DNA of 64,000 nt from Streptomyces canus (GCF_041435015.1 NZ_CP107989.1:4030001-4094000); one strand, 5' to 3'; numbered from the stretch's first letter, positions 35,849-47,086 are shown. The notes: generated by a model not told the origin, from the sequence alone. Made by a program: numbers and translations.

Positions 35849-37147
35849 GTGTCCGCACCCCACAAGAAGACCGCCGGGCGATCCCTGCTGGTCACCTCCA
35901 CCGCCGCCCTGTCGTCCCTCGCGCTGACCGCGCCGGTCGCTCTCGCGGCTCCCAGCCCGTCACCGAGCGCGTCCCCGAGTGCCACTCCCCCGGCGCACAT
36001 GTCGACCGTGGGCGGCTCGCGGCTCGGCCAGACGGGCACACAGGTCAATCTCGCGAGCGGGGTCCCGGTGCTGCCCAAGGACATCACCGCGCGCTCCTGG
36101 ATCGTCACGGACGCCGAGTCCGGCGACGTGCTCGCCGCGCACAACGCGCACTGGCGGCTGCCCCCGGCGAGCACCATGAAGATGCTCTTCGCGGACACCG
36201 TGCTGCCGAAGTTCGCCAAGACCGAGAAGCACAAGGTCGTCCCCTCCGACCTCGCGGGCATGGGCGCCGGCTCCAGCCTGGTCGGGATAAAGGAGGGCGA
36301 GACGTACACGGTCCACGATCTGTGGCTCGGCGTCTTCCTTCGCTCCGGCAACGACGCCGTGCACGTCCTGTCCGCGATGAACAAGGGCGTCGCCAAGACC
36401 GTCACGGAGATGAACGAGCACGCCGAGGACCTCCAGGCCCTCGACACGCATGTCGTCAGCCCCGACGGCTACGACGCCCCCGGCCAGGTCTCCTCCGCCT
36501 ACGACCTGACCCTGTTCGCCCGTTCCGGCCTGCAGAAGAAGGACTTCCGCGAGTACTGCTCGACGGTCACCGCGAAGTTCCCCGGCGAGACGAAGAAGGA
36601 CAAGAAGGGCAAGACCGTCCGCAAGCCCTTCGAGATCCAGAACACCAACCGACTGCTGAGCGGCGACTACGACATGTCGCAGTACCAGGGCATCGCAGGC
36701 GTGAAGAACGGCAACACCACCAACGCCGGCGCCACCTTCACCGGTGTCGCCGAGCGCAATGGCAGGGTGCTGCTCGTCACCGTCATGAACCCGTCCAAGG
36801 AAGAGCACAACGAGGTCTACAAGGAGACCGCGAAGCTCTTCGACTGGGGCTTCAAGGCGGCCGGCAAGGTGGAGCCGGTGGGTGATCTGGTGCCGCCGAA
36901 GGGTGCCGCGCAGTCCAGCGCCCAGCCGGGGGACTCCGGCGAGGCCGGGGGTTCCGGGGACTCCGCGGGCTCAGGGGCCTCGGCGAAGCCCGTCGCGTCC
37001 GCCACGGCCCACGGCGGCTCCCGCGGCATGGGCACCGCCTTCGCGATCACCGGCGGCCTCCTCGTGCTGCTCGCGGGGGCCGCGTTCCTCGTCAACCGCC
37101 GCTGGCCGCTGCCCGATCTGGTACGTCGTCGCTCTTCTCGTCCGTGA
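35849..37147 (+). CDS. D-alanyl-D-alanine carboxypeptidase, S11 family, membrane-anchored
   Basis: 432 residues from GTG 35849. Signal peptide to about residue 32, Pro/Ser linker, S11 domain, Gly/Ser/Ala linker and a C-terminal transmembrane helix with a basic tail. Catalytic motifs: Ser108-Thr-Met-Lys111, Ser166-Gly-Asn168. The third motif, normally KTG, reads Lys286-Asn-Gly288. The family trims the terminal D-Ala of peptidoglycan stems outside the membrane. Its 3' end overlaps the convergent YihY gene by 56 bp. Confidence 0.92.
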   Translation: MSAPHKKTAGRSLLVTSTAALSSLALTAPVALAAPSPSPSASPSATPPAHMSTVGGSRLGQTGTQVNLASGVPVLPKDITARSWIVTDAESGDVLAAHNAHWRLPPASTMKMLFADTVLPKFAKTEKHKVVPSDLAGMGAGSSLVGIKEGETYTVHDLWLGVFLRSGNDAVHVLSAMNKGVAKTVTEMNEHAEDLQALDTHVVSPDGYDAPGQVSSAYDLTLFARSGLQKKDFREYCSTVTAKFPGETKKDKKGKTVRKPFEIQNTNRLLSGDYDMSQYQGIAGVKNGNTTNAGATFTGVAERNGRVLLVTVMNPSKEEHNEVYKETAKLFDWGFKAAGKVEPVGDLVPPKGAAQSSAQPGDSGEAGGSGDSAGSGASAKPVASATAHGGSRGMGTAFAITGGLLVLLAGAAFLVNRRWPLPDLVRRRSSRP

Positions 37148-38003
37148 GCTCCTGCTCCTTGCTCCCCGTCGCCGTCCACGCGGCACAGAACAGCACCAGT
37201 TTCGCCGTGAAGTTGATCCACAGCAGCAGGGCGACGGGGACGCCGAACGCGCCGTACATGCTCTTCGTCGCCACGCCCTGCATATAGCCGCTCAGCAGCA
37301 GCTTCAGCAGCTCGAAGCCGATAGCGCCGGTCAGCGCGGCGACGAGCAGCCGGCGGCGCGTCGGCTCGACTCCGGGCAGCAGGGTCAGGACGTACAGCAG
37401 GAGCAGGAAGTCGGCGAGTACGGCGATGACGAAGGCGGCGACGCGCAGCAGGGCCCGGCCCGCGCCGCCCTCCTGGAGGCCCAGTTCCCCGCCGATCCAG
37501 TCGACCAGCGCGGAGGCGACGGTGGAGATGGCGAGCGTGACCAGGACCGCGCCGCCGAACCCGACCAGGATGCCCAGGTCCTTGCCCTTGCGCAGGATCG
37601 CGTTCTCGTCCTCGTCCGGCAGCTCCCACACCGCGCGCAGACACTCACGCATCGAGCCGGCCCAGCCGATGCCGGTGAACAGCAGGGCGGCGGCGGCGAT
37701 GAGGCCGACGGTGCCGGCGTTCTGGACCAGGTCGCCGATGTTCAGCTGCTCGGAGATACCGGGCACCTGATCGGCGATCTTGTCCTGGAGGTCGTTCTGC
37801 TGCTTCGTGCTGAGCGTCGCGGCGGCGATCGCTGCGGCCACGGTGAGCAGCGGGAACAGCGCGACGAAGCTGGTGAACGTCATCGCCGCGGCCAGCCGGG
37901 TCCACTTCACCCGGTCCAGCCGTTCGTACGACCGCCACGCGTGCGTGGCCGTCAGGCGCACCCAGAGGGGCCCGACGACGGGGAGTCTCTTCAGCCAGTC
38001 CAT
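37092..38003 (-). CDS. YihY/virulence factor BrkB family membrane protein
   Basis: 303 residues from ATG 38003. Six transmembrane helices, with family signatures in the first (LAAAMTFTSFVALFPLLTV) and last parts (VPVALLLWINFTAKLVLFCAAW). Family function is unresolved. It overlaps the carboxypeptidase gene tail to tail and is divergent from the DprE1-like gene across 181 bp. Confidence 0.92.
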   Translation of the reverse strand: MDWLKRLPVVGPLWVRLTATHAWRSYERLDRVKWTRLAAAMTFTSFVALFPLLTVAAAIAAATLSTKQQNDLQDKIADQVPGISEQLNIGDLVQNAGTVGLIAAAALLFTGIGWAGSMRECLRAVWELPDEDENAILRKGKDLGILVGFGGAVLVTLAISTVASALVDWIGGELGLQEGGAGRALLRVAAFVIAVLADFLLLLYVLTLLPGVEPTRRRLLVAALTGAIGFELLKLLLSGYMQGVATKSMYGAFGVPVALLLWINFTAKLVLFCAAWTATGSKEQELTDEKSDDVPDRAAASGG

Positions 38004-38184
38004 GATCGGATCTTGCCCTCCGTAGGGAAGACCGATGTGTGAGTACCCCGAAAACGCGGGACGACGTCGGGTGCCGTCCCGATGAGCCGACAATGGCCGA
38101 GTACTGGTTGTTAATCACCCATTCCGGGGAGATACATGATGTTTGCGATCGAATTGCCTCTATAGCGGCGATACGGTCACCGGC
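38004..38184. other. Divergent intergenic region, locally AT-richer
   Basis: 181 bp between yihY-like and dprE1-like starts. The stretch 38100-38165 is clearly less GC-rich than its surroundings and probably holds promoters for both genes. No clear -35/-10 pair or palindrome could be fixed. Confidence 0.4.
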
Positions 38185-39567
38185 ATGTCTGCCGACACCG
38201 TTCCCGTCACGGGATGGGGGCGCACCGCCCCCACCGCGGCCCGCTTGATCCGTCTGCGGAGCTACGAGGAGGCCGTGGCCGCCGTCCGGGGCTGCGGGGC
38301 CCGTGGCGGCATCCCGAGGGGCCTGGGACGGGCGTACGGGGACGCGGCACAGAACGCCGGCGGCTCGGTGTTCGACATGACCGGCCTGAACCGCGTCCAT
38401 GCGATCGACGCCGAAGGCGGCAGCGTGCTGTGCGACGCGGGCGTCTCCCTGCACCGGCTGATGGAGGTGCTGCTGCCGCTCGGCTGGTTCGTGCCGGTGA
38501 CGCCCGGCACCCGGTACGTCACCGTCGGCGGTGCGATCGGCGCGGACATCCACGGCAGGAACCACCATGTGTCCGGCTCCTTCTCCCGCCATGTGCTGTC
38601 CTTCGAACTGCTCACCGCCGACGGCGAGATCCGCACCGTGCGCCGCGGCACACCTCTGTTCGACGCGACCACCGGCGGCATGGGTCTGACCGGGATGATC
38701 CTCACCGCGACGGTCCAGCTCCAGCCGGTCGAGACGTCCCTGATGTCGGTGGACACGGAACGCGCGCGGGACCTCGACGATCTGATGGCCCGTCTGACAG
38801 CGTCCCACCATCAGTACCGCTACTCGGTCGCCTGGGTCGACCTGCTGGCCCGCGGGGCCTCGACGGGGCGGGCGGTGCTCACGGGGGGCGACCACGCGCC
38901 GCTGGAAGCGCTGGAGACACGGGGGCGGCTCGCCGGGGGCACACGCGCGCGTAGGGACCCCCTGGCCTTCGGCACCCCGCGCTTCCCGGCTCCGGCCCCC
39001 TTCCTCCCCGAGGGACTCCTCAACCGGACGACCGTGGGGCTGTTCAACGAGCTCCGGTACCGGAAGGCGCCCCGCGCGCGTACCGGCCGGCTGCAGAGGA
39101 TCTCCGCGTTCTTCCACCCCCTCGACGCCGTGCCCCACTGGAACCGGATCTACGGCCGCGGCGGCCTCGTGAGGTACCAGTTCGTCGTCGGACAGGGGCA
39201 GGAGGAGGCCCTGCGCCGGATCGTCCGGCGGGTCTCCGGCCAGCGGTGCCCTTCCGTTCTCGCCGTGCTGAAGCGGTTCGGGGACGCCGACCCCGGGTGG
39301 CTCTCCTTCCCGGTCCCCGGCTGGACCCTGGCCCTGGACATCCCGGCCGGTCTGCCCGGTCTCGGCCACCTCCTCGACGAACTGGACGAGGAGGTGGCCA
39401 TGGCCGGCGGGCGGGTCTGCCTGGCCAAGGACTCCCGACTGCGGCCGGAACTGCTCACCGCGATGTACCCACGCCTCGACGACTTCCGAGCGCTGCGCGC
39501 GGAGCTGGACCCGCGCGGGGTGTTCACCTCGGACCTGTCCCGCCGTCTGACTCTCCAAGCCCTCTGA
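38185..39567 (+). CDS. dprE1: Decaprenylphosphoryl-beta-D-ribose oxidase-like FAD protein (DprE1-like)
   Basis: 460 residues from ATG 38185. FAD_binding_4 domain at the N-terminus (RGLGRAYGDAAQNAGG; TPGTRYVTVGGAIGADIHGR) and an ALO-type C-terminal domain (YQFVVGQGQEEALRR; CLAKDSRLRPELL; DPRGVFTSDLSRRL). With the SDR encoded 28 bp downstream it should epimerise a polyprenyl-phospho-ribose at C2 to give the arabinose donor. Ala383 lies where M. tuberculosis DprE1 has Cys387, the residue bound by benzothiazinones (alignment from memory). Confidence 0.88.
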   Translation: MSADTVPVTGWGRTAPTAARLIRLRSYEEAVAAVRGCGARGGIPRGLGRAYGDAAQNAGGSVFDMTGLNRVHAIDAEGGSVLCDAGVSLHRLMEVLLPLGWFVPVTPGTRYVTVGGAIGADIHGRNHHVSGSFSRHVLSFELLTADGEIRTVRRGTPLFDATTGGMGLTGMILTATVQLQPVETSLMSVDTERARDLDDLMARLTASHHQYRYSVAWVDLLARGASTGRAVLTGGDHAPLEALETRGRLAGGTRARRDPLAFGTPRFPAPAPFLPEGLLNRTTVGLFNELRYRKAPRARTGRLQRISAFFHPLDAVPHWNRIYGRGGLVRYQFVVGQGQEEALRRIVRRVSGQRCPSVLAVLKRFGDADPGWLSFPVPGWTLALDIPAGLPGLGHLLDELDEEVAMAGGRVCLAKDSRLRPELLTAMYPRLDDFRALRAELDPRGVFTSDLSRRLTLQAL

Positions 39568-39595
39568 AGATCCCAGGCCCTCCAAGGAGCTGCTC

Positions 39596-40351
39596 GTGAA
39601 GGACGCCTTCGGCATCCCCCAGTCCCTGCTCGTCCTCGGCGGTACGTCCGAGATCGCGCTGGCCACCGCCCGCCGCCTCGTCGTCCGGCGCACCCGCACG
39701 GTGTGGCTGGCGGGGCGCCCCTCCCCGGCCCTGGAGTCGGCGGCCACACAATTGCGCTCTCTGGGGGCCGAGGTTCACACCGTCGCGTTCGACGCGCTGG
39801 ACCCCGAGTCGCACGAGACGGTGCTCGGCAAGGTGTTCGCCGAGTCGGACATCGACATGGTGCTGCTCGCCTTCGGGATCCTCGGCGACCAGGCCCACGA
39901 CGAGCGCGAGCCGGTCGCGGCGGTGCGGGTCGCGCAGACCAACTACACGGGCGCCGTCTCGGCCGGCCTGGTGTCCGCGCGCGCGTTGCAGAACCAGGGG
40001 CACGGCTCGCTCGTCGTGCTCTCCTCCGTCGCCGGCGAGCGCGCCCGCCGCGCCGACTTCATCTACGGCTCCAGCAAGGCCGGCCTCGACGTCTTCGCCC
40101 AGGGGCTGGGCGACGCCCTGCACGGCACGGGCGTGCACGTCATGGTCGTACGCCCCGGGTTCGTGCGGTCGAAAATGACGGCCGGTCTGGAGGAGGCGCC
40201 CCTGGCGACCACCCCGGAGGCCGTGGCGACGGCGATCGAGCTGGGTCTGCGGCGCCGCTCGGAGACGGTGTGGGTGCCCGGGGCGCTGCGGGTGGTGACG
40301 GCGGCGGTGCGGCATCTGCCGCGGGCGGTGTTCCGGCTGCTGCCGCTGTGA
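39596..40351 (+). CDS. dprE2: Decaprenylphosphoryl-D-2-keto-erythropentose reductase-like SDR (DprE2-like)
   Basis: 251 residues from GTG 39596, with AAGGAG 8 bp upstream. Short-chain dehydrogenase: Rossmann motif LVLGGTSEIALATARR, catalytic Ser in VVLSSVAGERAR, Tyr and Lys in FIYGSSKAGLD. A basic, hydrophobic C-terminus fits membrane association. The pairing with the DprE1-like oxidase supports the second step of the epimerisation. Streptomyces wall polymers with arabinose could be the sink; this is inference. Confidence 0.88.
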   Translation: MKDAFGIPQSLLVLGGTSEIALATARRLVVRRTRTVWLAGRPSPALESAATQLRSLGAEVHTVAFDALDPESHETVLGKVFAESDIDMVLLAFGILGDQAHDEREPVAAVRVAQTNYTGAVSAGLVSARALQNQGHGSLVVLSSVAGERARRADFIYGSSKAGLDVFAQGLGDALHGTGVHVMVVRPGFVRSKMTAGLEEAPLATTPEAVATAIELGLRRRSETVWVPGALRVVTAAVRHLPRAVFRLLPL

Positions 40352-40357
40352 CCGTGG

Positions 40358-40942
40358 TTACAGCTGGCTTGTGGGCAGGGAGCCGCGGTCGACGTGGCCG
40401 GCCTGGGGCGGCACGGTCGAGCGGCCGAAGGTGAACTCGCGCAGTTTGCGCCACACCCCGTCGGCGCCCTGCTCGTAGAGCGCGAATCCGGTGCACGGCC
40501 ACTCGGCCTCGAACTCGGCGAGTTCCTCGAAGGCGCGGTCCATGGCCGCCTCGTCGATGCCGTGGGCCACCGTGACGTGCGGGTGGTACGGGAACTGCAG
40601 TTCCCGCGCGACCGGCCCGGAGGCGTCCCGGACCTCCTTCTGGAGCCACGTGCAGGCCTCGGCACCCTGGGCGACCTGGACGAACACGACCGGTGACAGC
40701 GGCCGGAAGGTGCCGGTGCCGGACAGCTTCATCGGGAAGGGCCGGCCCGTCGCGGCGACCTCGGTGAGGTGCGCCTCGATGGCGGGCAGCGCGGTGTCCG
40801 CGACCTCTGTGGGCGGCAGCAGGGTGACATGGGTGGGGATACCGTGAGCCGCGGCGTCGCCGAAGCCCGCGCGCCGCTCCTGGAGCAGGCTGCCGTGAGG
40901 CTCCGGGACCGCGATCGACACACCGATCGTTACGGTCCCCAC
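40358..40942 (-). CDS. 2H phosphoesterase (2'-5' RNA ligase family)
   Basis: 194 residues from GTG 40942, with AGGAG 5 bp upstream. Two HxT motifs, THVTLL and HPHVTVAHG, mark a 2H phosphoesterase. The family acts on cyclic phosphates or 2'-5' linkages in RNA or nucleotides. Tail-to-tail with the DprE2-like gene (6 bp). Confidence 0.88.
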   Translation of the reverse strand: MGTVTIGVSIAVPEPHGSLLQERRAGFGDAAAHGIPTHVTLLPPTEVADTALPAIEAHLTEVAATGRPFPMKLSGTGTFRPLSPVVFVQVAQGAEACTWLQKEVRDASGPVARELQFPYHPHVTVAHGIDEAAMDRAFEELAEFEAEWPCTGFALYEQGADGVWRKLREFTFGRSTVPPQAGHVDRGSLPTSQL

Positions 40943-41127
40943 GTCGTCTCCTGTTCGTCCCTGTCGTCCTGTCGGATTCGTTCCGAGCCGTCCGGCTATC
41001 GACTGTACGGCCACGGCTGTGCTGTGGGCAGGCGCAGGCGTAGTGATGTGCAGCGCTCTGTCCGGTGGTGCTGGTGTGCGGTGGTACGCCCCGGTGGCCG
41101 GCGGTCGGTACCGCCGGCCCGCGGGGA

Positions 41128-42836
<1,709 letters not shown>

Positions 42837-42844
<8 letters not shown>

Positions 42845-43751
42845 GTCCTACGGCGGTCAGGGCGCGGAGGGAAAGGCGCGTGAGCGTGCGTCCCGGCTGC
42901 CGGAGGAGCTGCGGGCGCTCGGGCGTTCGCTGGACGCGCCGGGTGCGGGCGGGTCCGAGTCGATGGTGGAGCGGGTGCTGGAGCAGATACTCACCGAGCG
43001 GCTGCCGGTCCCGGTGGCCCACGCGCCGGGTCCCGGCGAGCGGCTGCGGGCGGTGCGGCGGTGGACGCGGATGCGGTGGCGTTCGCTGGCCGCGACCCTC
43101 TGCGGGCTGCTGGCGGTCCTCGCGCTCACGCCCCCGGTGCGGGCGGCGGTCCTGGACTGGTTCGACTTCGGCGGGGTCGAGGTGCGGTACGACCCGTCGG
43201 CGGTGCCCTCGCCAGGTGCCGAGGTGCCCGGCTGCGGTCGCTCGGTGTCGCTCGCGCAGGCTGAGCGGCGGGCGGGGTTCGAACCGCTGGTGCCGTCGGC
43301 GCTCGGCGCTCCGGACGTGGTGACGGTGACGGCCGAGCCGCGGGGGCGGACTCTGGTGAGCCTGTGCTGGCGTGAGCGGGGAGACACCATACGGCTGGAC
43401 GAGTATCCGGCCCGTCTGGACATCGGCTTCACCAAGAGTGTGCGGGAGCAGCCGGAGTGGCTCTCGCTGGACGGGGACTCCTCCGAGCTCGGTGGGGCCC
43501 ATGACACGGCACTGTGGTTTCCGCGGCCCCACCTGCTGAGCTTCTGGCTGGTGGACGCGGCCGGCTCCCACTACACCCGCGAGCAGCGAACCGCCGGGCC
43601 GACGCTGCTGTGGATGCAGGGGTCGGGTGTCCTGGACGCTCCGGACGTGACGCTGCGACTGGAGGGGGTCGCGTCGAAGGCGCGGGCCGTGGAGATCGCG
43701 AAGTCCCTCGGCGAGCCGGGGCACGAGGACGCCGGGAAGTCCTCGGATTAG
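42837..43751 (+). CDS. Single-pass membrane protein, putative anti-sigma partner
   Basis: 304 residues from GTG 42837, with GAAGGGGG 9 bp upstream; ATG 42831 and GTG 42828 are closer alternatives. A cytoplasmic domain of about 75 residues, one transmembrane helix (SLAATLCGLLAVLALTPP), then an outside domain beginning AAVLDWFDFGGVEVRY. The layout suits an anti-sigma factor that senses the cell surface, but no zinc or RseA-type motif was recognised. It follows the sigma gene directly. Confidence 0.8.
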
Positions 43752-43764
43752 TGCGCGCGGGGTG

Positions 43765-43793
43765 GGAACCCCGACGGGCCGGGCGGTGTACCA
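43765..43793 (+). promoter_or_regulatory. Predicted ECF promoter, copy 2, before the tandem membrane proteins
   Basis: GGGAACC (43765-43771), 15 bp, GTGTACC (43787-43793). Flanking bases also match copy 1 (GTGGGAACC ... CCGGGCGGTGTACCA). It lies 14 bp after the anti-sigma-like gene and 8 bp before the next possible start. Confidence 0.7.
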
Positions 43794-43801
43794 GAAGTGA
43801 C

Positions 43802-44569
43802 ATGCGGCTCGCGGACGGGCCGCACGGGGATCGTCTGCTGGGGGCCGGCATGAAGAGGTGTGTGGCTGGACCGAGGGGCCGCTGTCGTGAACTGGCGGCG
43901 GGATCGGGCGCGTTGGCGGTGGTGCTCGCGCTGACGGTGTGGGGTGCGCCCTCCGCCTCGGCGGGCGGACCGACGAGCGTGCTCGTGGTCTCGCCCGAGA
44001 GTGGGGAGACGGCGTCGCTGTACTACTCCGACGAGGAGTACGACGAGTTGGAGCGGCTGCTCGGCCCTCCGGGTGCGGGCACCCGCACCACACCACCCGA
44101 GGCGAATCTGCTTGCAGCCCGGCAGATCAACGTCACGTGGATGGCGCACGATGTCTCACCGTGGCGGCTGGACCAGGTCTTCCCGCTGGCCGGCACGGAT
44201 GAGGTGTGGATACGCACCGCCGAGCACGTCCCCGAGTCGGTGAACGGCCATTGGCACCGCACAAAGAATCCACCTCAACTGCGCGCCTTGCTGAAGGACT
44301 TGGGAGTGATGGGCAAGGTCTCCGGCGAGGGCCATGCCATCTTCCCGGCGCCCGGGCAGGAGCCGGGGAGCGACGCGGGGGCCATGCCCACGCAGGCGTC
44401 TGTGGGCCCGGCCTCCACGGCCGACGACGGCACCGAGTGGTGGTGGGCGCTTCCGGGGATTGCGGCCGGAGCCGTACTGGCGCTGGTGCTGCGGCCGTTC
44501 GCTCTGCGGATGCGAGGGCACCGTGTGCGCCGGGAGCCGGGACCTCGTCAGGAGCTGCGTGATCTGTGA
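43802..44569 (+). CDS. Secreted, membrane-anchored hypothetical protein (paralogue A)
   Basis: 255 residues from ATG 43802, which would be close to leaderless; ATG 43850 (MKRCVAGPRG) with GGGGG 6 bp upstream would give 239 residues and a cleaner signal peptide. Signal peptide, outside domain (TSVLVVSPESGETASLYYSD; DEVWIRTAEHVPESVNG), linker, one transmembrane helix (WWWALPGIAAGAVLALVL) and a short basic tail ending RQELRDL. It is a tandem paralogue of the next gene. Function unknown; it belongs to the sigma regulon by its promoter. Confidence 0.75.
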   Translation: MRLADGPHGDRLLGAGMKRCVAGPRGRCRELAAGSGALAVVLALTVWGAPSASAGGPTSVLVVSPESGETASLYYSDEEYDELERLLGPPGAGTRTTPPEANLLAARQINVTWMAHDVSPWRLDQVFPLAGTDEVWIRTAEHVPESVNGHWHRTKNPPQLRALLKDLGVMGKVSGEGHAIFPAPGQEPGSDAGAMPTQASVGPASTADDGTEWWWALPGIAAGAVLALVLRPFALRMRGHRVRREPGPRQELRDL

Positions 44570-44627
44570 CGAAAGGAGGTGCCCGCGAGCTGGAGATAGC
44601 GAGGCTGTTCGATCGAGGGGGATGGCA

Positions 44628-45356
44628 GTGCGGAGCAGACACACAGGGGTGCGGCTCGGGCCGCGCAGGACATTGGCAGCGCTGGCACCAGCGGTGGTGG
44701 CGGTGACCGTGCTCGGGGCGCCGGCGGCTGCCGTGGCGGCACAGCAGACGCGGGGAGCCGGCCCCGACCGGCCCGACCTGGCGATGGTCGTCACCGGCGG
44801 CTCGGGGCGGACGGAGGCCGTGCGTTCCGACGAGCCGTACTTCACCCGCCTGTGGCAGCTGCTGCAGCCGACGCGCTCAGGCACGGAGCGGGTGTCCGGC
44901 GCCTGGGAGGAGGGCCGGTATCCAGCAGTGCGGTTAACCGTCGTGTGGGGACTGACGGGTGTCGGTGGCTGGCCTCGGACGGATTCGGCGCCGGGGGGTG
45001 ATGTGGCGGTGGCGCGGCAGGACCAGCTGTTCCTGACAGGGGACGGCACGCCGTGGGTGCGCTCGGATCCGGCACCGGAGCGGGAGGACGACGACATCCG
45101 CTGGCACCGTGCGCCGCGGGCGGTTTTCGATCAGCTGGACCGGGCGGGCCTCGCCGGCGGCCCCGGGGAGGGGCGGGAAAAGGCGGAGGCCAAGAGCTCG
45201 ACGGGCCCGGAGCATGGCGGGTGGTGGGCGGTGCCGGGGCTCGCCGTGGGATTCGCAGCGGGAGTCGGCGGCACGCGGCTGATACGCCGCGCGGCGGTCG
45301 GGCCAGGAGCCGGACCGCCGCGGGATGAGCCACGACAGGAACTCATCGATCTCTAG
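44628..45356 (+). CDS. Secreted, membrane-anchored hypothetical protein (paralogue B)
   Basis: 242 residues from GTG 44628, with GAGGGG 7 bp upstream; ATG 44622 is the alternative. Same layout as paralogue A: signal peptide, outside domain (PDLAMVVTGGSGRTEAVRSD; RLWQLLQP), linker, one transmembrane helix (WWAVPGLAVGFAAGVGG), tail ending RQELIDL. The outside domain is strongly diverged from A while the C-terminal anchor is conserved. Last gene of the sigma operon, convergent with glyA. Confidence 0.75.
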   Translation: MRSRHTGVRLGPRRTLAALAPAVVAVTVLGAPAAAVAAQQTRGAGPDRPDLAMVVTGGSGRTEAVRSDEPYFTRLWQLLQPTRSGTERVSGAWEEGRYPAVRLTVVWGLTGVGGWPRTDSAPGGDVAVARQDQLFLTGDGTPWVRSDPAPEREDDDIRWHRAPRAVFDQLDRAGLAGGPGEGREKAEAKSSTGPEHGGWWAVPGLAVGFAAGVGGTRLIRRAAVGPGAGPPRDEPRQELIDL

Positions 45357-45394
45357 GAGTCACCGGTCTTTGACAACTCAAGAGAGGACGTGCG

Positions 45395-46846
45395 TCAGCC
45401 GAGGTCGATCTCCGGGTACAGCGGGAAACCGGCCACGAGGTCGGTGGCCCGGTGGGAGATCTCGTCCGCGACCTTCGGGTCCAGGATGTGCTGGGCCTTG
45501 GAGGGGGCGCCCTTGCTGGTGGTGCCGGGCTCCGTGGTGGTGAGGACGCGGTCGATGAGACCGGCGACCTCGTCCATCTCGGCGGTGCCCAGGCCACGGG
45601 TGGTCAGGGCGGGGGTGCCGATGCGGATGCCGGAGGTGTACCAGGCGCCGTTGGGGTCGGCCGGGATGGCGTTGCGGTTGGTGACGATGCCCGACTCGAG
45701 CAGGGCGGCCTCGGCCTGGCGGCCGGTGAGGCCGTAGGAGGAGGCGACGTCGATCAGGTTGAGGTGGTTGTCGGTGCCGCCGGTGACCAGGGTGGCACCG
45801 CGGCGCATCAGGCCCTCGGCCAGGGCGCGGGAGTTGTCGACGATCCGCTGGGCGTAGTCCTGGAAGGAGGGCCGACGTGCCTCGGCGAGGGCGACGGCCT
45901 TGGCGGCCATGACGTGCGGGAGCGGGCCGCCGAGGACCATCGGGCAACCGCGGTCGACCTGGTCCTTGAGGGAGTCGTCGCACAGCACCATGCCGCCGCG
46001 CGGGCCGCGCAGCGACTTGTGGGTGGTGGTGGTGACGATCTGGGCGTGCGGGACCGGGTCGAAGTCGCCGGTGAGCACCTTGCCGGCGACGAGACCGGCG
46101 AAGTGCGCCATGTCGACCATGAGCGTGGCGCCGACCTCGTCGGCGATCTCGCGCATGATCCGGAAGTTCACCAGACGGGGGTAGGCCGAGTAGCCGGCGA
46201 CGATGATCAGCGGCTTGAACTCACGGGCCGAGGCGCGCAGCGCGTCGTAGTCGACCAGACCGGTGGAGGGATCGGTGCCGTAGGAGCGCTGGTCGAACAT
46301 CTTGCCGGAGATGTTGGGTCGGAAGCCGTGGGTGAGGTGACCGCCGGCGTCCAGGGACATGCCGAGCATGCGCTGGTTGCCGAAGGCCTGGCGGAGCTCG
46401 GCCCAGTCGGCGTCGGAGAGGTCGTTGACCTGGCGGACGCCGGCCTTCTCCAGGGCGGGGACCTCGACACGCTGGGCGAGGACGGACCAGAAGGCGACGA
46501 GGTTGGCGTCGATGCCGGAGTGCGGCTGGACGTAGGCGTGCCGGGCGCCGAAGAGCTCCTTGGCGTGCTCGGCGGCCAGGGACTCGACGGTGTCGACGTT
46601 GCGACAGCCGGCGTAGAAGCGGCGGCCGACGGTGCCCTCGGCGTACTTGTCGCTGAACCAGTTGCCCATCGCGAGGAGGGTGGCCGGGGAGGCGTAGTTC
46701 TCGGAGGCGATCAGCTTGAGCATCTCGCGCTGGTCGTGGACCTCCTGGCCGATGGCGTCGGCGACGCGCGGCTCGACGGCGCGGATCACGTCGAGAGCGG
46801 CGCGGAAGGCCGTGGACTCGGTGGACAGGGGCTGCTGCTCTGACAT
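45395..46846 (-). CDS. glyA: Serine hydroxymethyltransferase
   Basis: 483 residues from ATG 46846 ([10 protein letters not shown]), with GGAGG 6 bp upstream. PLP enzyme; the Schiff-base lysine is in [15 protein letters not shown], and substrate regions include [11 protein letters not shown] and [11 protein letters not shown]. It converts serine and tetrahydrofolate to glycine and methylene-THF. The 240 bp upstream showed no riboswitch-like structure other than the terminator of the preceding gene. Confidence 0.96.
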   Translation of the reverse strand: MSEQQPLSTESTAFRAALDVIRAVEPRVADAIGQEVHDQREMLKLIASENYASPATLLAMGNWFSDKYAEGTVGRRFYAGCRNVDTVESLAAEHAKELFGARHAYVQPHSGIDANLVAFWSVLAQRVEVPALEKAGVRQVNDLSDADWAELRQAFGNQRMLGMSLDAGGHLTHGFRPNISGKMFDQRSYGTDPSTGLVDYDALRASAREFKPLIIVAGYSAYPRLVNFRIMREIADEVGATLMVDMAHFAGLVAGKVLTGDFDPVPHAQIVTTTTHKSLRGPRGGMVLCDDSLKDQVDRGCPMVLGGPLPHVMAAKAVALAEARRPSFQDYAQRIVDNSRALAEGLMRRGATLVTGGTDNHLNLIDVASSYGLTGRQAEAALLESGIVTNRNAIPADPNGAWYTSGIRIGTPALTTRGLGTAEMDEVAGLIDRVLTTTEPGTTSKGAPSKAQHILDPKVADEISHRATDLVAGFPLYPEIDLG

Positions 46847-47031
46847 GGCGGCCTCCGGGCTGCGTGGCTTGAAGCGGTCACGGATCACGGTTCGGCCCAG
46901 GCGCACGGCACTTGGTCATTCACAGGCCGCTCCCCGATGGTCCGTCCCATCCCAGCGCGCCAGTCACGGCCTGTCGGCCAGCCTACCGGGCACGTGGAAC
47001 GACCCCGGCGCGACGTCCACCATGCGAGCGA

Positions 47032-47071
47032 CGGCTTCGAGGCCGGGCCAAGGGCCGGGGCCTCGAAGCCG
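47032..47071 (-). terminator. Perfect 13-bp hairpin after the LLM-flavoprotein gene
   Basis: CGGCTTCGAGGCC (47032-47044) pairs exactly with 47059-47071 across a 14-nt loop that itself contains a short repeat. It lies 16 bp beyond the stop of the minus-strand gene at 47087. Confidence 0.7.
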
Positions 47072-47086
47072 GGGCGGTGCAGGACG

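Noticed and set aside
46847..47031. Riboswitch in the glyA leader
   Set aside because: No glycine- or tetrahydrofolate-type core was recognised; the only strong hairpin (47032-47071) belongs to the end of the upstream gene.
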